Shown here piece after piece: positions 1-5,514 of a stretch of 15,531 bases of DNA. Below the pieces are notes generated by a model, which had not been told where the DNA came from, did no database searches, and saw only the letters and a list, made by a program, of their open reading frames with translations. Each line of letters opens with the position of its first letter. Position 1 is the stretch's first letter. Location: assembly GCA_030040035.1 (NCBI GenBank), contig JASHUJ010000047.1:1-15531 (forward strand), in the 5' to 3' direction. This DNA is from Thermoplasmata archaeon (lineage in GTDB: Archaea > Thermoplasmatota > Thermoplasmata > Lutacidiplasmatales > UBA184). A program made the position numbers and the translations under genes.

Positions 1-318
1 GACGTACGACGGGTTGTGCGTGAGGAGCGCGACGCGCGCGCCGTCCCGGTGGAGCGCCGCCAGTCCTTCGGCGATCCCGGCCAGACGGGGGGTCGCCGCG
101 ACGATGCGCTCGACCTCGCCCACGGTATGACCGGTGGCGAGGTCGAGGAGGTCCCGGAGGTGCTCGTCCTCGTCGATCTCGTGGGTGGAGAACCGTCGGT
201 TCGATTCGAGGAACGCGGGCTCCCGACCGAAGGCCCGCGCGATCGGTTCCCATCCGTGGCGTCGCGTGAGCGTCCCGTCGATGTCGACGGTGACGAGCTG
301 CCAGGGGAACGGTGGCAC
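1..318 (-). CDS. HAD-IB family phosphatase (phosphoserine-phosphatase-like), C-terminus beyond window edge
   Basis: This is the N-terminal 106 residues of a haloacid-dehalogenase phosphohydrolase; the rest lies off the left edge. Motif I is clear near the N-terminus (VTVDIDGTLT, nucleophile Asp12 and acid/base Asp14). Motif II with its Ser/Thr is in ALLTHNPSYV (Thr100). Between them is a helical cap-like segment of the size seen in the SerB-like HAD-IB group. HAD-IB enzymes remove phosphate from small metabolites such as phosphoserine through an aspartyl-phosphate intermediate; the substrate here cannot be read from the sequence. I chose the GTG at 316-318 because GGCGGAG lies 4-5 nt upstream and Motif I falls at the usual distance. 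It starts 12 nt after the stop of the small membrane protein gene, so the two are probably co-transcribed. The family is confident, the specific phosphatase is not. Confidence 0.85.
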   Translation of the reverse strand, partial: MPPFPWQLVTVDIDGTLTRRHGWEPIARAFGREPAFLESNRRFSTHEIDEDEHLRDLLDLATGHTVGEVERIVAATPRLAGIAEGLAALHRDGARVALLTHNPSYV

Positions 319-330
319 GACTCCGCCTGC

Positions 331-579
331 CTACGAACGGGCCCCGCGGCCGAGCAGGATCCCCCCGACCCAGAGGAGGACGAGACCGGCCGCCGCGACC
401 GGGAGAACGGTGGCGAACGCTCCGGGGGCGGTCGGCAGGATCACCGCGACGAGCACCAGCCCGCCGAGGGTCAAGAGGAGCCCCAGACCGAGCGCTCGTT
501 GTCGCGAGAGGCCGGCGCGGGCCCGCCGCCCGTGGGGTTCCGCAGGGGTGGCGGGTGGAACGGGCGCGGCGGCGGCCAT
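331..579 (-). CDS. Small two-helix membrane protein, unknown function
   Basis: This 82-residue protein has an Ala/Pro/Arg-rich cytoplasmic-looking N-terminus (residues 1-28). Two hydrophobic segments follow, at about 30-49 (LGLGLLLTLGGLVLVAVIL) and 54-75, joined by a short Pro/Gly turn. It ends with GRGARS. The two helices form a hairpin with both ends probably inside. No family signature is recognised and no function can be assigned. ATG at 577-579 is preceded, about 32 nt upstream on the minus strand, by a TATA-like GTTATC (609-614), so transcription with little or no leader is plausible. The gene lies 67 nt downstream of the antiporter gene and 12 nt upstream of the HAD phosphatase gene in the same direction, and may be expressed with both. 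Codon use and GC match the neighbours. Confidence 0.65.
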   Translation of the reverse strand: MAAAAPVPPATPAEPHGRRARAGLSRQRALGLGLLLTLGGLVLVAVILPTAPGAFATVLPVAAAGLVLLWVGGILLGRGARS

Positions 580-608
580 CGGACGCGCGCGCCACGCGAG
601 CGCGTACA

Positions 609-614
609 GATAAC
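609..614 (-). promoter_or_regulatory. Possible TATA box for the small membrane protein gene
   Basis: On the minus strand this reads GTTATC, an AT-rich island in a very GC-rich gap. Its centre is about 32 nt upstream of the ATG at 579, close to the archaeal TATA-to-start distance for a leaderless or near-leaderless transcript. Inferred from position and composition only. Confidence 0.35.
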
Positions 615-646
615 CGTGCCTCCCGGCGGCGCGGGGCGGCCGGCGG

Positions 647-1963
647 TCAGCGGTTCACGGGCGCGCGGCCCGAGGGGAAGGCGGGCTCGAACGGGCTACC
701 GGGTCGTCCCTGCGCCTCGCGTTCGCGGCGCACGGTCGACATCGTCTTCACGAACGGTTTCGCGCCGATGGGCGACACGATCGTCGTCAAGAGGCCGACC
801 CCCGCGACGATCGTGAAGATCTGGGTCGTGAAGATGCCCGCATCGAGCAGGATGACGGCCATCGCGAGCTCGACCGCTCCCCGGCTCGTCACGAAGAAGC
901 CGGCGCCCAGCGACTCGCTCGACGGCCAGCCGAGCGCGCGCGAGAGCCCCGCGCCGACGAAGATCTTCGAGAAGAGCGCGTACAGCGCGAGCGCGATGAA
1001 GGTGAGGATCGGGACCCAGGCGAGGCCGATCAGGCGGAGGTTCATGTTGAAGCCGATCAGCGCGAAGAACAGGGGGATGAAGAACCCCCACGTGATCGCG
1101 TCGAAGACGAAGCTGATCGACCGGTGCTCGCGGCGGCCGGTCGTCTCGGGCGTGAGCAACAGGCCGCAGTAGAACGCCCCGACGATGTACGTGAGGCCCA
1201 GCAACTGGGAGTAGAGCGCGAGACCGAAGCCGAGGACGATCAGGAGCGCGAACCCGGCCTCGCGCGTGCGCACGGACGCGCGGAACCGGGCGACGAGCCG
1301 ATCCCAGACCCGGGTCTGGCGGAGCGAACGCACCAGGAAGTAGATCGCGAGGATCGTCAGCAGGAAGAGGGCGGTCGTCGCGAGCGCGGCCGCGATCGAG
1401 AGCCCCACGGACGTCGGGTGGGCGTAGACCTGGAGCAGGATCGCGAACGTCGTCACCGCGGCGAGCTCGTTCACCATCGAGGACGTCATCAGGAACGAGC
1501 CGAACTGGGTGTCCAGCATGTCGAACTCCTGGAGCATGACGCCGAGCACCGGGAGGGCCGTGATCGAGATCGTCAGGGCGACGAACAGGTCCTCGATCCA
1601 CGGGAGCCCGGGATAGAGCACGTGAATGACCTCGGATCCGATGATGAACGGGATCGCGAACAGCGCGATCCCGAGGAGGCTCGCCCGCAGGCCGGTCGCG
1701 CGGATCTGCTGGGGGGTGATCGACATGCCGGCGAGCAGGAGGATGAAGAACGTGGCGAGGAACTGGAGCGGCTGGAACACGCTCGCGAGCGTGCTGAGCC
1801 CGAGGACGTTCGCGAACAGGGTGGGGCCGAGGATCACCCCCACCAGCAGTTGCCCGACCAGCGCGGCCTGCCCGAGGCGGATGAACAGTTCCCCGACCAG
1901 GACCGCGCAGCCGACCAGCAGGAAGACACCGAGCACGATGAGCGTGGTCTCGCTCAGGGCCAT
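647..1963 (-). CDS. CPA2-type cation/proton antiporter (NapA/Kef-like), membrane domain only
   Basis: This 438-residue polytopic protein has about 12 hydrophobic segments and the layout of the CPA2 Na+/H+ antiporter superfamily. The dimerisation half opens with the GQLLVGVILGP type signature (about 37-47). The first unwound helix is at 131-140 (TISITALPVL). The ion-binding helix reads SSMVNELAAV (161-170). The second half has LTYIVGAFYCGLLL and a VTSRGAVELAMAV segment matching the family's SPRGEVGLV-like helix. Family members exchange protons for Na+ or K+ across the cytoplasmic membrane. The usual Asp-Asp (electrogenic) or Asn-Asp (electroneutral) pair is here Asn165-Glu166. No TrkA-N/KTN or TrkA-C regulatory domain follows; the protein ends in a charged tail of about 35 residues. 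The start at 1963 (ATG) is preceded by GGGGA. The divergent gene on the other strand starts at 2144. The family call is strong, the ion specificity is unknown. Confidence 0.9.
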   Translation of the reverse strand: MALSETTLIVLGVFLLVGCAVLVGELFIRLGQAALVGQLLVGVILGPTLFANVLGLSTLASVFQPLQFLATFFILLLAGMSITPQQIRATGLRASLLGIALFAIPFIIGSEVIHVLYPGLPWIEDLFVALTISITALPVLGVMLQEFDMLDTQFGSFLMTSSMVNELAAVTTFAILLQVYAHPTSVGLSIAAALATTALFLLTILAIYFLVRSLRQTRVWDRLVARFRASVRTREAGFALLIVLGFGLALYSQLLGLTYIVGAFYCGLLLTPETTGRREHRSISFVFDAITWGFFIPLFFALIGFNMNLRLIGLAWVPILTFIALALYALFSKIFVGAGLSRALGWPSSESLGAGFFVTSRGAVELAMAVILLDAGIFTTQIFTIVAGVGLLTTIVSPIGAKPFVKTMSTVRREREAQGRPGSPFEPAFPSGRAPVNR

Positions 1964-2057
1964 GCCATCGTCCCCGCGGACGGCTCGGGCCGCCGATCGA
2001 TCCTCTCCGCCACGATCCGCGCCACGCGTCCGATGGGGGGCGAGAGGGGCCCCGTGG

Positions 2058-2064
2058 TATGTAG
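2058..2064 (+). promoter_or_regulatory. TATGTAG element in the divergent antiporter/SWIM region
   Basis: The heptamer TATGTAG lies in the 180-bp divergent region (1964-2143) between the antiporter and SWIM genes. The same heptamer occurs at 5242-5248 and 11709-11715 on the plus strand and at 4431-4437 on the minus strand, always outside genes. It is about 83 nt upstream of the SWIM start, so if it is a promoter it would give a leader of some 55 nt. The closer TAAT box at 2115-2118 fits that gene better. Role uncertain. Confidence 0.3.
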
Positions 2065-2114
2065 TTTCTCTCTCGGGAGAAGCCGAAATCTCGGGGGTCC
2101 GCCGGCCCGGGGCC

Positions 2115-2118
2115 TAAT
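2115..2118 (+). promoter_or_regulatory. TATA-like box for leaderless SWIM-protein mRNA
   Basis: The AT core TAAT, in GGCCTAATCTC, is centred 27-28 nt upstream of the GTG at 2144. This is the spacing expected between an archaeal TATA box and a transcription start at the first base of the start codon. The GC-rich GGGGCC just upstream could serve as a BRE. Inferred from spacing. Confidence 0.45.
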
Positions 2119-2143
2119 CTCGGAGCGGAGCCTCCCGTCGAGC

Positions 2144-2599
2144 GTGCCCCCGGATCGAAGGCCGCCCGTCGCATCGTCGGACCCGCGGACCCGCCGAACG
2201 GCCGTCGACGAGCGGCGCCAGCGGGCGATCGCCGAGGCGCTGGACGTCCGGGCGCGATCGACCGACCCGTTCCTCGAGCTCGAGGTTCGGAACCCGATCC
2301 ACCGCACCGGGTACCGCGTGCTGATGCCGACCTATCCGGCCGGCGACCTCGCGCTCTGCACCTGCTCCGACTTCGCCCGGCGGGGCCTGGGCACGTGCAA
2401 GCACATCGAGGCCGTGCGACGCTGGCTCCGGGAACACCCCGAGCCCCGAGCGCCGGGGGTTCGGAGGTCCCGACCCAGGGCCTCGCCGCTGTGGCCTCAG
2501 ATCGATCGGGCCGTCCGGACCCGGTCGAAGGATCCCGCTCCGGAGAGCCTCGCGTGGCGGCGCCCCGGGAGCCTGCTCTTCCGGCGGAGCTCGCGCTAG
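2144..2599 (+). CDS. Stand-alone SWIM zinc-finger protein
   Basis: This 151-residue protein has a SWIM zinc finger, C72-T-C74-x10-C85-K-H87 (LCTCSDFARRGLGTCKH), matching CxCx(n)CxH. The finger follows a beta-rich lead-in (residues 43-63, FLELEVRNPI then a Tyr-containing strand), typical of SWIM domains. SWIM domains bind DNA or proteins and usually sit inside larger proteins such as SNF2 ATPases, MuDR transposases or MEK-kinase-type proteins; here the domain is almost the whole protein. The N-terminus (1-35) is Arg/Pro-rich and then helical, and the C-terminal 60 residues are basic and probably disordered, compatible with nucleic-acid binding. GTG at 2144 is chosen because a TAAT box sits about 27 nt upstream, giving a leaderless mRNA; the frame stays open further upstream but only as antisense to the antiporter. 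The gene converges on the tes-like gene, leaving 58 bp between stops. Partner and target are unknown. Confidence 0.8.
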   Translation: MPPDRRPPVASSDPRTRRTAVDERRQRAIAEALDVRARSTDPFLELEVRNPIHRTGYRVLMPTYPAGDLALCTCSDFARRGLGTCKHIEAVRRWLREHPEPRAPGVRRSRPRASPLWPQIDRAVRTRSKDPAPESLAWRRPGSLLFRRSSR

Positions 2600-2657
2600 G
2601 CCGAAGGCGGTCGGAGAAGAACGAAGGGGTTCGGTCCGGCGCGGCGGTCCGGGAGTC

Positions 2658-4367
2658 CTAGGTGGACATCCCGGGCGCGCCCTTCAGCGCCCGGATCTTG
2701 TAGTACTCGGGGTCGACGATGACCTCGCCGTTGACGCCCATCGTCTCGATCGTCTTCAGCTGGGCCCCGACCTGCTTCTTCGCGGCCTGCCAGTCGGGGA
2801 TCGGGATCGAGAACTTCTTCTCGACCTCCGTCCGGTAGATCGGACCCGAGTTGTACGAGCAGAACGGGATGACGCGCCCGTCGGGGACCGCGTAGTGGAT
2901 ATCGCAGCGCATCAGGCGCTGGATATCGTAGTCGTAGGCGTCCTGGAAGTGCATGTTCCCGATGTAGAGCGTGCGCCAGGTGAACTTCGCGAGGGCTTCC
3001 TTGTTCCCCTCGGTGAAGATCCCGGCGATGACCCGCACGCAGTTCTTCTCGTTGAGACCTTCCGGAGAGCGCGAGAAGTCGAAGTACTTCGCGACGTCGT
3101 GGAGCAGTCGGGCGCCCGCGACCGCGGTGCGGACGCGCGCGAAGCGCGCGTCGCGGTACTTCTCGATCATCGACTCGACGTTCTCGAAGAAGCCGTCGAC
3201 GTCCATGAACCGCGGGAGCGGGGTGATCTTCTGCCCGTCCGCGCTCACGAAGGCGAACGTCGCGCAGCCGCAACCGGGGTGCGTCGTCAGGGTCATCTTC
3301 TCCTCGCCGTGGATGATCGAGACGAGCTCCGAGATCGGCGCGACCGACGGGACGGGGAAGAAGTCGGACTTGTCGAACGGTCCCTCCGTGCAGAGGATCC
3401 GGACGAGGTCGGACTGGGTGAACCGCATCTGGAAGCGGTCCTTGTCCGGGATACGCGCCGTGAGCGCGACCGGCTGGAAGTTGACGCCGCGGACGACGTC
3501 GATGTTGTCGATCGCGAACTTGACCGTCGGCCAGATCTCCTTCTCGTTGAACCCGCCGACGAGCGTCGGGACCAGCACCACGCTGAGCGGCTTGTCGGGC
3601 TTGCCCGCCGCCAGCTCGGCCTGGGAGGAGTGCGTCTCGCGGGCCGCCTGGATCGCCTTCTGCTTCACCTTGAGCAGGGGCACCCCGCGCACCTTTCGGT
3701 AGATCTCGTCGTCCAGCCCGTCGAACTGGAGGTAGAGGGTGTGCAGGCCCGACTCGCGGCACTGCTGGGCGAAGCCGGGCTCGTTGGCGACCCGGATCCC
3801 GTTCGTGGCGACCTGGATCTGCTTGAATCCGAGGTCGCGGGCCATCGACACCGCGTCGAGGAAGAGCGGCGAGAGGGTCGGTTCCCCGCCCGAGAACTGG
3901 ACCGCGACGGTCCCGACGGGCTTCTGCTCCCGGAGCGTCTTCAGCATGAAGTGGATCTGCTCGCGGGTCGGCTCGAAGACGTACCCGGCGGCGTTCGCGT
4001 TCGCGAAGCAGACGGGGCACTTCAGATTGCAGCGGTTCGTGAGGTCGACCAGGGCGAGCCCGGTGTGGGACTTGTGGTGGCTGCACATCCCGCACGTGGT
4101 CGGGCAGCCGCGGAACTTGTCGTAGTACGGGTTCTCGTAGCCGACCCCGTCGTGGGCGTAGACCTCCATGCGGAGGTAGAAATCGACGTCGTTCGAGATG
4201 ATGTCCCAGAAGTACCCGTGCGTCCGGCAGGTCTTCTCCATGATGACCCGGCCGTCCTTCTCCCGGACGATCGCGGGAATGACCTTGATGCACTCGGGGC
4301 AAACGGAAGCGGTCTTCCGGGGGAGACCCCGCGGCGCCTGGAACTCCTTCATCACGCGTGCCGGCAT
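2658..4367 (-). CDS. tes: Radical SAM tetraether lipid synthase (Tes/MJ0619 family)
   Basis: This 569-residue radical SAM enzyme resembles the MJ0619 family, whose studied members (tetraether synthase) join the phytanyl tails of two archaeal diether lipids through C-C bonds to make membrane-spanning GDGT. It would act at the cytoplasmic face of the membrane. The radical SAM cluster motif is C113-NLK-C117-PV-C120, preceded by DLTNR, and the SAM-binding SGGEP is at 159-163. Extra metal-site cysteines appear in the N-terminal part (C23/C26 in CPEC, C47, and C88/C92/C95 in GCPTTCGMC) and the C-terminal part (C366/C368 in HPGCGC, C488 in RCDIHY, C503 in PFCSYN), as expected for a family with several Fe-S or rubredoxin-like sites. 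ATG at 4367 is preferred over 4424 because a purine-rich GGAAGGAAAGG lies just upstream and the extra 19 residues look non-coding. MJ0619 was earlier proposed to be a pterin methyltransferase, and paralogues exist, so the exact product needs testing. Confidence 0.9.
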   Translation of the reverse strand: MPARVMKEFQAPRGLPRKTASVCPECIKVIPAIVREKDGRVIMEKTCRTHGYFWDIISNDVDFYLRMEVYAHDGVGYENPYYDKFRGCPTTCGMCSHHKSHTGLALVDLTNRCNLKCPVCFANANAAGYVFEPTREQIHFMLKTLREQKPVGTVAVQFSGGEPTLSPLFLDAVSMARDLGFKQIQVATNGIRVANEPGFAQQCRESGLHTLYLQFDGLDDEIYRKVRGVPLLKVKQKAIQAARETHSSQAELAAGKPDKPLSVVLVPTLVGGFNEKEIWPTVKFAIDNIDVVRGVNFQPVALTARIPDKDRFQMRFTQSDLVRILCTEGPFDKSDFFPVPSVAPISELVSIIHGEEKMTLTTHPGCGCATFAFVSADGQKITPLPRFMDVDGFFENVESMIEKYRDARFARVRTAVAGARLLHDVAKYFDFSRSPEGLNEKNCVRVIAGIFTEGNKEALAKFTWRTLYIGNMHFQDAYDYDIQRLMRCDIHYAVPDGRVIPFCSYNSGPIYRTEVEKKFSIPIPDWQAAKKQVGAQLKTIETMGVNGEVIVDPEYYKIRALKGAPGMST

Positions 4368-4430
4368 TGCCTTTCCTTCCTTTCGGTCCCCCTGATCGCA
4401 GCTGGGACCAGCACGGCCACCCACTCCGCT

Positions 4431-4440
4431 CTACATAATC
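4431..4440 (-). promoter_or_regulatory. Probable TATA-region element for tes
   Basis: The minus strand reads GATTATGTAG, an AT-rich element about 67 nt upstream of the tes ATG at 4367. A start site about 27 nt downstream would give a leader of some 40 nt containing the GGAAGGAAAGG ribosome-binding stretch at 4370-4385. This would make tes one of the leadered genes here. Inferred from sequence only. Confidence 0.45.
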
Positions 4441-4544
4441 CATCTGTCGTGCCGGGTGCTACATTTTGGGGGTCCCGTGACGTGGAGTCGCACGGTATAA
4501 CTCGCTACAACTCCCCTATCGGAGTCGACCTCCGCCCCCTCCCG

Positions 4545-4571
4545 GGCCCGTCGTCGGTGGAACGACGGGCC
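4545..4571. repeat. Perfect 10-bp inverted repeat with 7-nt loop
   Basis: GGCCCGTCGT (4545-4554) and ACGACGGGCC (4562-4571) are exact reverse complements separated by CGGTGGA. The repeat sits between tes and the divergent gene at 4628, about 26 bp upstream of that gene's TTTAT box. It could be an operator for a dimeric regulator or a hairpin in a transcript that starts near 4525. No T-run follows, so terminator function is less likely. Confidence 0.55.
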
Positions 4572-4597
4572 GGCACGGGCGCCTAGGGGGACCTCCC

Positions 4598-4602
4598 TTT
4601 AT
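4598..4602 (+). promoter_or_regulatory. TATA box for a leaderless transcript starting at 4628
   Basis: TTTAT in CCCTTTATCGCG is centred 28 nt upstream of the ATG at 4628, the usual TATA-to-start distance in archaea. The ATG has no Shine-Dalgarno-like purine run before it, which also suggests a leaderless mRNA. Direct observation of spacing; promoter function is inferred. Confidence 0.55.
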
Positions 4603-4627
4603 CGCGCGATGCGCCTCGGGTAGCTGC

Positions 4628-5221
4628 ATGGCCCGCCCCCGCAGGACCCCCGCACGCCGGCGCACGCGCCCGCCGCGCGCCCGCGCCCCGTCCGCGCGGG
4701 GCCGGTCGACCAAGGCGAAGGGGTTCGTCGGCCGAGACCCGAGCCCCGTGCTCGACCGCTATCCACCCAAGGATCCCCAGCTCGCGCCCCGCGGACCCCC
4801 GCCCACGACGTCCGCTCCGGTCCCTTCGGCCAGTACCCTGCGCCCGGTCGCAGCCCCCGCGACCGGACCGGCCGCTCCCCCGGCCAGTTCGGCGCCGCCC
4901 CCCGCCGACGCGACCCCGCTCATCACGCTCGATCGCCCGTTCGACCTCGACGAGTTCTCGAGCCTCTTGGGGGAGACCTCGGTGCGGGTGACGGTCCCCC
5001 GAGAGGCGCTCCCGGAGGTCCTGCGCCGAGTGACCGAATTCATGGACTTCGGGATCTACGTGTACGCGGTGACGGTGCGACCGGCGCCCGTGGAGCTCCT
5101 GAAGAGCTTCGTCGTCGAGCTGCAGCGGGTCGACTATTCCGCCGAGAAAGGAAACTGGGTCCCCTTCGTAGAGAAGGGCGCCACGGATTCCCCGTTCGGC
5201 CCGACGGGCGACCGACGCTAG
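4628..5221 (+). CDS. Conserved-looking hypothetical protein with basic disordered N-terminus
   Basis: This 197-residue protein has two clearly different parts. Residues 1-30 are very Arg-rich, and 31-97 are Pro/Ala/Ser-rich and surely disordered. Residues 98-182 form a compact alpha/beta-looking domain: strand LITLDRPF, helix DEFSSLL, strand SVRVTVP, helix EALPEVLRRVTEFMDFG, strand IYVYAVTVRP, helix VELLKSFVVELQRV. It ends in a Trp-containing loop and a short tail. I recognise no family. The basic tail could bind nucleic acid or an acidic partner. Start ATG at 4628 is supported by the TATA box 28 nt upstream. It is the first of three plus-strand genes (gaps 35 and 15 nt) ending in an M61 peptidase, so the three may work together. 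GC and codon use match the neighbours. Confidence 0.7.
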   Translation: MARPRRTPARRRTRPPRARAPSARGRSTKAKGFVGRDPSPVLDRYPPKDPQLAPRGPPPTTSAPVPSASTLRPVAAPATGPAAPPASSAPPPADATPLITLDRPFDLDEFSSLLGETSVRVTVPREALPEVLRRVTEFMDFGIYVYAVTVRPAPVELLKSFVVELQRVDYSAEKGNWVPFVEKGATDSPFGPTGDRR

Positions 5222-5236
5222 GCGCTCCCTGCCGAA

Positions 5237-5256
5237 CCCCCTATGTAGCGAGGGGG
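5237..5256 (+). other. C/G-tract hairpin over the ribosome-binding site of the coiled-coil gene
   Basis: CCCCCT (5237-5242) pairs exactly with AGGGGG (5251-5256) around an 8-nt loop, ATGTAGCG. The right arm is the only Shine-Dalgarno-like tract before the ATG at 5257, so folding in RNA would hide it. The loop overlaps one copy of the TATGTAG heptamer (5242-5248). Confidence 0.4.
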
Positions 5257-5499
5257 ATGTCGCCCGCTCGAGGTGCCATCGTGGGCCCATCCTCCGACGG
5301 GGACCGCTGGGAGATCGAACTTCGCCTGCTCCGGGAAGAGCTGCAGCAGCTGCGGAACGAGCAGCGGGAGATGGCGAAGGCCATCGAGCAGCTCGTCGCC
5401 ACGTTCCGGATGCTCGCGACCCACCTGGGGATCGCCTCGGAACCGTACACGGCGCGGGAGAAGGCCTCGAACCGACAGGACCTGCCGGGATTCGGCTGA
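5257..5499 (+). CDS. Small coiled-coil protein
   Basis: This 80-residue protein has a central segment (about 17-56, from RWEIELRLLREELQQL onward) with clear heptad spacing of Leu/Ile/Met/Val, predicted to be a single amphipathic coiled coil. A short Pro/Gly-rich N-terminus and a polar tail flank it. No enzymatic motif is present; it probably oligomerises or acts as an adaptor. Two starts are possible. ATG at 5257 has AGGGGG directly upstream, while GTG at 5281 would suit a transcript driven from the TATGTAG element at 5242; the coiled coil is intact in both. It ends 15 nt before the M61 peptidase start in the same reading frame, so co-translation is likely. Function unknown. Confidence 0.65.
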   Translation: MSPARGAIVGPSSDGDRWEIELRLLREELQQLRNEQREMAKAIEQLVATFRMLATHLGIASEPYTAREKASNRQDLPGFG

Positions 5500-5514
5500 A
5501 GGTCGATCCGATCG

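Larger units (their letters stand above)
4368..4627. promoter_or_regulatory. Divergent regulatory region between tes and the 197-residue gene
   Basis: This 260-bp non-coding region is the largest intergenic gap in the window and the most AT-rich part of it. On the minus strand, facing tes, are TATGTAG (4431-4437) and a second similar AAAATGTAG at about 4459-4467. A symmetrical-looking GGTATAAC lies near 4494-4501. A perfect 10-bp inverted repeat spans 4545-4571, and a TTTAT box near 4600 faces the plus-strand gene. I see no tRNA, no convincing small ORF and no direct repeats in it. Confidence 0.5.

Noticed and set aside
1124..2599. Very long plus-strand open frame running into the SWIM protein
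   Set aside because: Only the part from GTG 2144 is supported. The upstream 340 codons are antisense to the antiporter and have the Arg/Glu/Asp-rich shadow composition of GC-rich DNA.
2895..4586. Long plus-strand open frame opposite tes
   Set aside because: Low-complexity Arg/Asp/Glu/Val/Leu composition typical of an antisense shadow; tes on the minus strand has full family motifs.
4440..4627. Possible tRNA or small RNA gene in the tes divergent region
   Set aside because: No cloverleaf or T-loop consensus could be found; the inverted repeat alone is not enough to call an RNA gene.
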